A DNA stretch of 25,502 bases from Chromera velia (taxonomy: Eukaryota > Sar > Chromeraceae). The stretch lies in NCBI GenBank assembly GCA_018398765.1, contig JAHBMJ010001580.1, positions 3,333-28,834 of the forward strand, given 5' to 3'. This document shows positions 1 to 9,185 of the stretch, piece by piece. The position numbers were made by a program, and so were the translations under genes. Below the pieces are notes generated by a model that saw only the letters and a program-made list of their open reading frames with translations, did no database searches and was not told where the DNA came from. Every line of letters begins with the position of its first letter. The stretch's first letter is position 1.

Positions 1-319
1 CCCCCACCTGTCTGGTCAGATTTGCTCCGAAAGTGACGGGATCCTCTTCCACTGCCTCCCCCCCGGTGGCCTCGGGTTCCGCCCCCGGCCTGTGTCGCGT
101 GCGGGGCATCAGAGAGAGGTCAAGGAGGACGGAGGAAGTCATCTTGTAGTACGCTGCAAGAAGAAATGAATTTATGAATGAAATGAATGACTTGCGCAGT
201 GCATGGGAGAGGGTGTAAAAGTACAAAGCAGAAGAGACGGATCCTTAGTAAGAAAAAGAGCTCGAAAGGGAGAAAGAGAAAAAGACAGACAGACAAAAAA
301 AGACAAAACACTCACGCAA

Positions 320-350
<31 letters not shown>

Positions 351-2304
351 CACACACATAGAGGGAGAGAAAGACAGCTAGGCCAGACCCACCGTTGTTG
401 TTGTGTTTCTCCCTCACTTCGATCACATGGATAGTGTTCCACGTGCCGCTCTCCACCATACCTGCTCTGTCGATCTCTGCAGGGAGACTCTCAACGAAGA
501 AAGGGGGGGAGAACTGACGGCACAAACCAGAAAGTGTCGAAGGTGGAAAAGGAAAAGTAGGGGCAAGGGTGGTATTGTGCCATCTGGTTCTACCGTTCAA
601 GACGGCTGTGTCTGCACAGAGAGTCGGTTCTTTCACCAAATTACGATTCCATGGAAGAAAAAACAAGAGCTCAACATCGACTTCCGCATGACAAATCAGA
701 TCTTCACATACAGCCAGTCTCCGAGGCCACGCATCCCCCCCCCCTTCCCATGCACCTCTGTGGATACAGAAAGCCCCCGCAAAGGCCCCCGGTTCCTCGT
801 AGATGTCCCAGAGGAATACCGACGAGACCCCCTCCCCGTTGTAGTAGGCCTGTCTGTACAGGTCGACCAGGTTGTTCAAGGTGATCTCCAGCTGACGGAG
901 GTGCTCGGATCTGCATCGAAATCAAGGGACCAAGTTGGGGGAGCGAAGAGGGGGATAGAAGACAAAGCAGAAAAGGGGGACACGGAAAAGAGGGAAAAGA
1001 ACAGCAAACAGATGGGCAAGGAGGAGAGGGAAGTGGGGGAAGTGTGAAGAATAAATAATACAACCTATGATGAGGGGAAAAAAGAGAGAACGACATGATG
1101 ATGGCAAGACTGATCCCTTCCTCTGAAGGGCAGCGAGAGTCCCGAGACTTATTCAGATCCGTCTTTGTGTCTTGTTGTCCTCGCCCATCCTGTTTCATGT
1201 TTTCTGCCGGCACGTACTGGCTGTCTTTCTGACTGACTGACTGGCTGCCTTCCTGACTGACTGACGGATAAAAGAGTCCCTTCTCGTTGACTCCTGTGCC
1301 CTCGGGGTAGTAGCAGTTGCTCCAGGGAGACCTGGACACACAGACACAGACCGGAGAGAGAGACCAAGTGCATGCAGAGCGTCAAAAATCAACACACACA
1401 GAATCATACAGAGAAACAAACAAAGGCACACAGGCGTGGGAGCGGACACCCACAAGAATTGACATACACACCATTGGTGAGACCGGTCGATTGGGATGCT
1501 CGCGAAGTAGGAATCCTTACGAGAAAATCAACACTGCGGCGACGAGACCACAGAAATGAAGACAAAGAAGCCCTCCCTCCTCCTCACCGATGCAAACGCC
1601 CGTCCCGATTGTAGTCACAAAGAATGTACTTCCTGTTCTTCTGCAACGGAAAAGGGACACGGGAAGGCGACGAATCAAGACGTACTTACGGACCAAGGCA
1701 GCTGTCAGGCCTCGCGTCCCTGCCGCTCAGAAATAGTGCCTTGAAAAAAAACTCAAGCGGAACTTGTGAGAGGGGAAAAAAAGAAGACGAATGACCCAGC
1801 CAACTCGAAAAATGACACTGCCGCTTCATATCCCACAATCCTCACTTCCCCACAATGAACCCAGAGCTGTCAACGCACTCACCCTTTCTCACCCCTAGTC
1901 CCCGAACCCAATTAAGCAGAAGGACGCACGCACCTTCGGATCCAGGCGGACTTCCAACGGCCTGTCGACCCTTTGGAGCAGCTCGTCTGCCATGGTGGGC
2001 ACACACCGCACTGCAGGCACATCGAAAAAGAACCAAGGACTGATCTAATGTCGACACAGGAGGCAGAGGAAGGTCCCTCTTCGAGGACGCAGATACTTTT
2101 CGTCTTCACTGAACACAAAACTCTCTGGGAACTTCCAAAAGGAACTTTGGATCCTTCGATCCCACTCTATGTGTCAATGCACCGACAGACAGACTGACTC
2201 ATTCCAATCAGGCCCTTCTTTGTCTGGTTGGGGGGGATCCTGCGTGCCAGAGTGAGGGCAGCCTCTAGCTGCTTCAGCGAGAAATTCTCTGAGAACTGTT
2301 TCAT
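1..2304 (-). CDS. CAPZB: F-actin-capping protein subunit beta (spliced, 3' end off the window)
   Basis: This is the beta subunit of the CapZ heterodimer, which caps actin barbed ends in the cytoplasm. Exons in transcript order: 2304-2199, 2010-1934, 1640-1588, 1331-1266, 910-756, 476-393, 153-1. Every intron is GT-AG and every junction keeps codon phase. Recognisable family blocks are LARRIPPNQT (first exon), ELLQRVDRPLE, KYILCDYNRDG, RSPWSN, LRQLEITLNNLVDLYR followed by GVSSVFLWD, TWNTIHVIEVREK, AYYKMTSSVLLDL and NLTRQ. These match the order and spacing of capping protein beta in other eukaryotes. The start is the ATG at 2304, giving an N-terminus of family length. About 231 residues are visible; the last part, including the actin-binding C-terminal tentacle known from the family, lies beyond base 1. 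The family and exon set are strongly supported; transcript ends are not visible. Confidence 0.93.
320..358. repeat. (CA)n microsatellite in a CAPZB intron
   Basis: About 20 CA units with one CG interruption, inside the last complete CAPZB intron (154-392). On the transcribed strand it reads (UG)n. It creates long spurious open frames on both strands. Confidence 0.95.
1217..1265. repeat. GTCA/GACT tandem tetranucleotide at a splice donor
   Basis: On the minus strand the intron after the exon ending at 1266 starts GTCAGTCAGTCAG and repeats that tetramer again about 20 nt further on. The true donor is therefore the first of several overlapping GTCAGT sites. Confidence 0.8.
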
Positions 2305-2708
2305 CCTCACCGCCGTACCACTTGTACTGTTCGCTACTTCAACCAGCTTGCAAATGTCCGCCGCTTGCCGCTCTCTCGCCCTCTGTAGTCGGACCCTTCG
2401 CCTTGCACCTTCACCGACTTGTCTCGTCTCGTATCCAAGTGGACACGGGCTTGCAATAAATCCCTTTTCTCAAGTACGACTTTCCATCAATGGCTACTCT
2501 TCAAAGGGCCTGTACACAGCACAATGAATTAAAGATGTTCACTGGCTTCGATCGATCTGCTCAGGGTTGACAATAGATCTTTGCAAGAAGTTACTCGATT
2601 GTCGGGAGAGTGACTCCGTCGGCCCGTGACTCTGCCAATCTCTGCCATATTGATCATTGGTGACCAAATTCAAGCAACCTATAGCGCTCGACATCGCTCG
2701 ACGCATCT
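2305..2708. other. CAPZB upstream region
   Basis: Stretch 5' of the CAPZB start codon, expected to hold the 5' UTR and promoter. No TATA box or other convincing element was recognised. A plus-strand open frame at 2228-2527 is antisense to the first exon and is not credible as a gene. Confidence 0.4.
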
Positions 2709-2747
2709 GCGCGCGCATCATGAACGCGCGAGCGCGCGCGCGCGCGG
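2709..2747. repeat. (CG)n alternating purine-pyrimidine tract
   Basis: GCGCGC-rich tract interrupted by ATCATGAA and a GAG, the densest CpG run in the window. It abuts the start of the open frame at 2748. Confidence 0.85.
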
Positions 2748-2978
2748 GTGCAACACTGTGTGTCGGCGTTAGCAGCTAGGCTCCGCGTGCGAAAGCCGGG
2801 GTTCCTCGCCAGGCTCAGCGAGTTGGCCGATTCCGCGGGCTTAGGGCCCAAGGACCGGCCTCACGAAATTATCCCCGCGCACAGCGTCAAACGCTACGAG
2901 ACGGGAAATTTCGAGCTGTTGACAGACCGATTCGACAGAAAGCTGGAGAAAGCAGCTAAGCCTCACTTAGCTAGCTAA
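2748..2978 (+). CDS. Hypothetical ORF or gene fragment, unknown
   Basis: A 76-residue open frame with a GTG as first possible start, so it is more likely an exon or decayed fragment than a complete gene. The C-terminal two thirds looks protein-like: helical, charged, with stretches such as FLARLSELADSAGLGPK and VKRYETGNFELLTDRF, ending at a TAG after LAS. I do not recognise the family. No splice acceptor stands out upstream because of the CG tract. It could be a remnant of a transposon gene. Confidence 0.25.
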   Translation: MQHCVSALAARLRVRKPGFLARLSELADSAGLGPKDRPHEIIPAHSVKRYETGNFELLTDRFDRKLEKAAKPHLAS

Positions 2979-3613
2979 GAACTCTACCTCCTTGTCTCAT
3001 CGCGACGGACTCGATTATCAAATCGAAGTCCCCTTTTTTGTTTGCCCACCCTCTTACCACTTTTTCCCCCTTATAATCGTGGGCAGTCACGCATACACCC
3101 CATTCATCTATCCGGCAGACTAGATCTATCCGCACGGGTTAATAGCGGTAGTGATGTTAGCTATGATTAGCTCAGGGGGGGGTTGCGGTTCGAGTCGTCC
3201 GATTATAGTGGTGGATCGCAAAACGATCTACGCTATATCAGGCTAAGTCTGACTAGTCCCGCATGCATACTCGTGAGCCTAAGATGGCTCTCTAGCCGCA
3301 GACACGATATACCCGACAGCAAAGGCCTCTAATATACCCAAGCCTAGTGGCTATCTGCGACATAGCAGCCTGTGAGGAACAGCAATTAACATGCATATGC
3401 ATGCATCTATTGCATACATGCATGCGTGCATGCACCATGTATGCGCGCGCTTGTGCAACATCGGGAGTAACACGTGAACAACAGGTCTTGCATCATTAGT
3501 CTTGGGAACGTTAGTCAATCATTAACAGTCTATGTATATATTAATATATATTGTGCTGCTCTTTTGCCGTGAGTCTCTCCTGAAGTGAAAGGCCTTAGTC
3601 ACAGTGTCCAATC
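2979..3613. other. Intergenic DNA with an ATGCATGC cluster
   Basis: No gene seen. 3388-3455 carries overlapping ATGCAT/TGCATGC motifs (at least four) running into a TATGCGCGCGC stretch. Short AT-rich palindromes such as TATATTAATATATA lie near 3536. Confidence 0.6.
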
Positions 3614-3775
3614 ATGAAAATGATTTTTGAAGCTTCGAATGATGTAAATGATTCAAGTTCAAAAAGTGTTGCACAACAAGAAGAAGTGCAATATCCGACG
3701 CATCATCCGTCAAAGTCAACCTCTTAGCCCCCTGGTCTTGAGAGCTACTTGGCGCACAAGCGATAAAACCTTGTT

Positions 3776-4455
3776 TTGTCGCTGATGGAGTCCGACGCTG
3801 TTGTGGAAGGCAAAGCGCAGTTTTATATTCCCATGATTGACATTGGTTTGGTGGAAGTAGATGTAAAGGATTCCTGGGGGATAACGGCGTTGCTGTGCAT
3901 AGCCCACAACGGATGGGCCGCCATCTTAGGGGAGTTGCTGAAAAGGGGTGCAGATATCTAAGCAACTCTACCAGACTTAAAATGGTACGCTCTTGACGTT
4001 GCCTCCATAAACAGTTTCAGTGACGTTGTGGAAGTTCTTTTGGATTCAGGGGCCGATGTTCAATTGGCAAGGGACTGTCTCTACAATGCATGTTGGTACA
4101 ACCACATCGCTATTGTTCAGATGCTGCTCAAAGCCGGGGCCGATCCAAGAACAAGTAACAGAGATGGGAAGTACCCAATACATGCGACAGCAGATCGGCA
4201 ATTTGAAGATGGGCTCGCCCTCCTCCTCCAGAATGGTGTCTCTGTCTATGAACATGACAGAGAAACCGGTTAGACCGCCCTCCACTGTGTGGCACATTCG
4301 GATGCATCCTCTTGTGCAGCCCTGCTGATCGATAAGGGTGCTGACGCCCTCCGGACAACCAGGAAAGGACTCCTCTGAAGATTGCAAAGCAAAACGGGAA
4401 TAGGGAAGTTCTGAAAGTTTTGGAGGCACAAGGCCCCACGACAAGCGGTCCTGTT
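3776..4455 (+). pseudogene. Ankyrin-repeat protein pseudogene
   Basis: One frame encodes consecutive ankyrin repeats: DSWGITALL...ILGELLKRGADI, then DVVEVLLDSGADV, IVQMLLKAGADP, GLALLLQNG and TALHCVAHSD...LLIDKGAD. The GAD endings and about 33-residue spacing are typical of ankyrin protein-binding repeats. The frame is broken by TAA at 3959-3961 and TAG at 4271-4273, and a frameshift near 4373-4380 moves the last repeat (IAKQNGNREVLKVLEAQG) to another frame. No intron with good GT-AG sites removes the stops, so I call it a pseudogene. The 5' end is uncertain; an ATG at 3614 is in the same frame but is followed by two stops before the repeats. Confidence 0.75.
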
Positions 4456-5282
4456 ACATGCAGAGATCCATTCCTCCTGCAGGTGACAAAAACATATCTT
4501 ACATCATGCGGCTGGCGTTTTTCTTGTATAGATGTTTGTTAGGGCATTTGGACGCCGTTTATAGATCCGAGCTAGGATCCAAGTCTTTACTATAGTATAA
4601 TGACGGATCATTGACGTCAGCTTCCATTGCCAATCTGCCACTAGGAGGAGCCCATTTAAAAACGAAAAAAGGGGTTAAAATTACTGTTTAAGTCATATTA
4701 AGTCAGGACTCTAAACCCTACGCTAGATACGGACATACTAGCACATATCATACAGTATATATTCAATCTAGTATTCATTAACCTAGTCATTAACTCTAAT
4801 CCTCTACCTAATCCTATAGCTCCTAGTATAGCTTTAGTCATATTAAACTTTATATATGTATGTAGCTGCACTACTATCTGCCGCACTAATATTATAGTAG
4901 CTGTTAATTAAGATACCATGACTATTGTTATAGTCTCTTTTTTTTTAGTATTGTTCTTACTTCAATTGATTGATTGATTGATTGATTAATTGATTGATGC
5001 CAAACCCTAGGTGGAGTTAGAACTCCCGGGCGGTGCATATATGCATGGGTCTGTTCAATTATGCCAGCTGTAAGCTAAGTGGACAACAGTTATTTGAACT
5101 TAATCTCATCAATCATTTACTACAATATGATAAGAAATCATAAAGAGGAGAAAGGGTTGAGAGTGTAAGAGCGATGTAATGAACTTGCGAACCCCCAGAT
5201 CAGAAAAGGAGGCGGATACAAAGGGTGAGTCACAACGAGTGAAGCGGTCCGATTGAATTAATGCTAACCACTGTAAAAAGCC
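4456..5282. other. AT-rich intergenic DNA
   Basis: No gene seen. 4640-4960 is strongly AT-rich. A (TTGA)n tract lies at about 4963-4998. The section from about 5100 is purine-rich and may include the 3' tail of the neighbouring LINE, but no clear poly(A) or target-site duplication was found. Confidence 0.5.
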
Positions 5283-5828
5283 TTGTTCGGCAGTCCATCA
5301 GGGGCAGACAGAGAGCCGATGAATAAAATCATCTATACACTAGCAGCAGGCTTCATAGGTGCACAGCTTTCTATCAGAGCAACCAACAGGCAGCCCACCT
5401 TGCCCACCCATCAGGTTATATATCAGTATGCACAAAAAAGAAAAGATCGAGCCATCCGTAACTGACAGGGCAGAACGGGGAAGGGCAGAGACGGAAGGAA
5501 TATCGGAGGACGACTTGCTACACAGGAGAAAGACAAACATACGGCAGAAGGATGGGAAGTCGCGCTGCAGAGGGGTGAGTCTAGCAAGGAGGGGAAAGTG
5601 AAAGGAAGATTGCCTATCATCCTCAGAAGCCTTCATGCATTCCTTTGCAACTGTCTGTCTCACCTTTCCCTTGAAGAAAAGTGAGCCGGTGCCTTATGTC
5701 CTACGACCATTCTACCCGCGTTGGGAAGACAGATCGGGCTTAACCCTCAGCGAGCGGACAGAAATCAAATCAGCCCAACGAAGCAGCCTGTCTATAGACC
5801 TTGTGAATTGTTGGCAGCACTTATTCTT
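5283..5828 (-). pseudogene. LINE C-terminal region with CCHC zinc knuckle (broken)
   Basis: Continuation of the LINE protein with several stops. It includes LPRSALSVTDG, which parallels LPRSALCEKIE in the second copy, and ends in C-x4-C-x8-H-x4-C (IDDFIHRLSVC) interrupted by an in-frame TAG. The paired copy has IDDLWHWLSVC at the same place, which identifies the knuckle despite the decay. Confidence 0.65.
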
Positions 5829-7560
5829 CTAGGCATACAACATGACTGCAGGAATAGTGTGTGTTGTGATGGAAAGAGAGTGCCACCAGTCAGCCATGCG
5901 GGAGCAGAGAAGGGCTTTGCAGGGAAGAAGACCAAGGATGCAAAGAGAGGGCAAGCGGAGGCTGCGAGCAGACAAATGACCACACCAACGGGCAAACCGA
6001 AGCTGCAAAGCATCAAGAGCGAACAGGTCTGCATCCCGCACTGGCAGACATTCAAGGCAATAGAGCGCTACGGAGGTCCAGCAGGCTCTAAAGACTGTTA
6101 CCTGCGTATCAATGCTGAGCGGGCCCATGCTCGCAATCAACCCAATTACCCCTCCCAGAGCCCGCGAAGCAGAAGCAATATGGGACTCAATTGTCTTGTT
6201 CAAGCACCCCCCTTCAAAGAAAATATACCCCAGATATTTGTATTCATATGTCCATTCAACTTCCCTCCCACCATACACGACTCTCCCTGCAGACTGCCCC
6301 AGAGCCAAGGCAGACAGGCGCAAGATTTTCGTTTTCTTTAAGTTCACAGTCAGTCCCCATTCCTTGCAATACCCTTCTAAGGCTGAGAACTTCTTTTGCA
6401 GATCTGAGATGGAATGAGCAAGGAAACAGAGATTATCCGCATACCCCAGACTACCTAAGATACAGTTGTCAAAGAGGACAGGTTCGGGCTCTCTCTCGGG
6501 CTCCTCGACGCTGCCCTCCCCCATTCTGCTGTCTGACCATCCTGCTCCCTGAGAGGCTCTGCTTCTCTGTCTACGGCCCCCTCATTCTTACTAACTGAAC
6601 ACATACGGGGAAGGTCATTAATATAGATAAGAAAGAGAATGGGAGAGAGCATCACCTTGCTTTACCCTAGCACCCTCTCGAAAATGCAAAGAGTCCCCGT
6701 CTACCTTTTCCCAGAGTCTAACCTCCCTGTACATTTCACATATTATATACACATCTGCCTCACACACACCTTCTCTTCTCAGTTTGTGAATTAGCTTACC
6801 TCTCGGCATAGTGTCGAAGGCTTTAGAGAAATCAACAAAGCCTACCAGCAGAGCTTTCTTTTTCTTAAAGTTTTTAGAGGACAGAATGGCAGAGACAAGC
6901 GCGCCTACCCCTTCTCTCATTCCCACCCTTTGTCTGAAACCTAACTGCCTGACGTCAAGCTCGACTTGAGAGCGCACACGGCCGTCCATCAGCAAACCAA
7001 AAAGTTTTGTAAAAGGGTTGACAACGTGAATAGGCCTCCATTCATTGGGAGAGGGAGAGGCAGGGCCTTTAGAGACAGGGCAGATACGCAGCACATTCCA
7101 GGAGGGAGGTGAGCACACAAAAATATGCATACAATTAAACAAAACAAAAAGTAAAAAACGAGAGAGCGCCGAGTGCGCAAAACAAAGGTCAAGCTGAGCG
7201 GGGGAGATTCCTTCAAGGCCGGAGGCTTTCTTTCTATTCATTTTCTTTAGAGCAGAGGAGATTTGATGGAAAGAGAAGGGCAAAATAGAACGGTGGAAAG
7301 GAGGAGGGGCAGGTGGGAGGGTGGAAGGGAGAGGCTCTTCATTCTTATCTTCAAACACCCCTGCCCAATGATTCGGAAACTCACGTGGAGAAGGACGGGA
7401 GGCTCCCCCAGCTGAGGTAGCTTTTTTCTTTCTCCTCCAGATAGCAAGCGGGTCTTTCAACAACTCTTCTTGTACCCTCTGGGCTTGTGCTCTCTCCCAC
7501 GTAACTCTCTTTCTTTTGAACAGAGTACAACGGACCTGAAGAAGCCTCTGCAGTCTATCA
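5829..7560 (-). pseudogene. LINE reverse transcriptase domain (broken)
   Basis: RT landmarks in order: KASGLEGISPAQL (KAPGPDGI block), EWRPIHVVNPFTKLF, LGFRQ, FVDFSKAFDTMPRGKL (motif A with its Asp), ARVKQGDALS (motif B), LFLIYINDL, and LGYADNLCFLAHS at 6405-6450, where the catalytic YADD has become YADN. KTKILRL and YKYLGYIFFEGG of the thumb follow. Frames change near 6640 and 6500. The linker upstream (FKRKRVTWERAQ...LLKDPLAIW) is still open to about 7560. The loss of the second Asp alone should abolish polymerase activity. Confidence 0.85.
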
Positions 7561-7989
7561 AACTCTATTCCCCTTCCATTCCCATCTCTCAGTAGCTTCT
7601 ATCTCTCGTCTGCCTCTCTAACCTCTTTCTGTAAAGCTTTACATTCCGAATTAAACCATGCCTCTCTCTTTGATCGTCTACTTTCTGGGCCAGGCCCCTT
7701 GTCCCCTGTCTACTTGATCGGCCCTACTAGCACATGCGACCATTCCTCAACTAACTTGTGCAGACATGCACAATTGTCACCACCCTCTGAAATCAGCCCT
7801 GGTTGGGGATACGGAGACACTGGGGAAGGTGGAGGAGCAGGCGGCTCCTCGAATGGTTCGATCTGCTCATGATAGGCCCATAAGCCAGGCCATCAATCCT
7901 CAGCAAACGATCTCACCGCTGCTGCAAGCGGCGCGATTTCTTCATCAGAGACCGGGGCTGGGCGGTTTGAACGGAAAAGGAGAGGACAA

Positions 7990-8610
7990 TCAGAGAGGTT
8001 GAGGTGGGAGAGCATCTTCGGATTCAGGTTTGGCCAAGGGAGGGGAGAAGGAGAAAGAAACGGTCACATGGTCGGGGGAGGCAATATCATCAAAGTTGAC
8101 CTCCCAATCAGAAACCTTCTGTATAGTAGATTGATCAGTAAGTACGTAATCAATGAGGAAAGTAGGCGTAGACATGCTGCTCTGTCTGGAATAGTGGTGC
8201 ACTTACCAGGAAAAACAAAGGACTCTCCCCCTGCTTCTCCCGTCAGTCCGTTCAAAGGAACAAGATTCGTATCACTACAAATTTGAATAAAGTCTTCTCC
8301 ACTGCGGTCAACGTCTTTGCTGCACTGAGACGTGCGGACAAATGAGGGTTTGTCAGGCTCCTCCAAGCCCTCATCATTTTTTCCCCTCCCATCAACCCCC
8401 CCAGAATCCCTCGGCGGGAGGAGGAGATTTACACAAGACCACAAAAGATTTTCGGGGACAAGGCTGCCTGAGTGTGCATTGAAATCACTCATCAGCACCC
8501 TGTCTGCCTCAAGAGGGACCCCCAAATACATCCTTCAAGAGGTCAGGGACCCTACTGTCCCTGTGATCGGACCAGGACCCGGGAAGGTAAAGACCGATTA
8601 TTGTCGTTAA
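7990..8610 (-). pseudogene. LINE apurinic-type endonuclease domain (broken)
   Basis: Exonuclease-endonuclease-phosphatase fold remnants: GLYLPGSWSDHRDSRV, then LMSDFNAHSG (the GDFNAH block), then IDYVLTD and SPDH (the SDH block). These lie in three different frames, with a shift just before the LMSDFNAH block and another near 8170-8200. In the family this domain nicks target DNA. The N-terminal strand with the catalytic Glu is absent. Confidence 0.75.
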
Positions 8611-8820
8611 TTGTTGTCTAGATTGTTGTAGTTATTGACGATACTATTGATAATATCCCTGTTTACACACCCTTTCCCTCCGTGATGCACTGGATGAAGC
8701 TTCTATCCGCCTTTTGTTCGTCCCTTCTCATTCAAATGTGGCTGACCCCTTGATAAAGCCGATGTCCATTGAGCTTTTACTCCCTTTTTTCATTTCTCTC
8801 TCCCCTCCTTCTGTTACATC

Positions 8821-8825
8821 GACCC
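8821..8825 (+). repeat. Target-site duplication, left copy
   Basis: GACCC directly before the left arm, identical to 11477-11481. Five bp is a usual TSD length for Ty3/gypsy integration. Confidence 0.7.
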
Positions 8826-9185
8826 TGTAGGACTGATATCTAATCAGAGACTGCTAAATATCTATCAGTGGCCGCTTTTTAAAGCCATAAGAAGAATAGG
8901 TATTCTTTGGACACAGGGACTTCTGAGAATACACACACGCAGCTAGACTTTCAGACTGTTAGTTAGTTTGCCTTGCTCTTGATGTCTGTACTGCTATGAC
9001 AATGACGTCATCAATCGATCGAATGATCAGACACAGAAACGGAACCATCGTATATCGGTCATGCACGTCAATCGTATTGACGTACGTGCGGTCTTAATAC
9101 ATACGGCGCCGGCAGGCCTGCGCGGATACACAACAGACACAGGGCCGCCCGCCGGTGGGCTGACAGAGCGTACGTAAGTCCTACA
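8826..9185 (+). repeat. Left LTR-like arm
   Basis: 360 bp, TGTAGGACT...AGTCCTACA, aligning along its whole length to the reverse complement of 11123-11476 at roughly 87% by eye, with many differences being CG versus TG/CA transitions. It contains an ATGACGTCAT palindrome at 9002-9011. The gypsy coding frame abuts its inner end. Confidence 0.9.

Larger units (their letters stand above)
5283..8610 (-). mobile_element. Non-LTR retrotransposon (LINE), 5'-truncated and decayed
   Basis: On the minus strand the order is endonuclease (8610-7990), linker, reverse transcriptase (about 7560-5829) and C-terminal zinc knuckle (down to 5283): an APE-type LINE ORF2. Homology starts in mid-endonuclease near 8610, so the 5' end is missing, as is usual for truncated LINE insertions. 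Several frameshifts and stops make it inactive. The RT C-terminal and zinc-knuckle parts match the second copy at 13055-14338. The 3' boundary is approximate. Confidence 0.85.

Noticed and set aside
172-879. Minus-strand 235-codon frame read as one protein
   Set aside because: It fuses two real CAPZB exons with the introns and a TG repeat; GT-AG sites and family homology show the true structure.
403-1047. Plus-strand open frame of 214 codons
   Set aside because: It is antisense to several CAPZB exons and introns; no protein features.
3160-3215. tRNA-like A box (TTAGCTCAGG) and B box (GGTTCGAGTC)
   Set aside because: The boxes are only about 10 nt apart, the T-stem does not pair and no anticodon arm fits.
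4711-5008. AAACCCTA as telomere-type repeats
   Set aside because: Only isolated single units; no array.
7766-8610. Plus-strand open frames opposite the LINE endonuclease
   Set aside because: Antisense to clear endonuclease motifs; no homology-like features.
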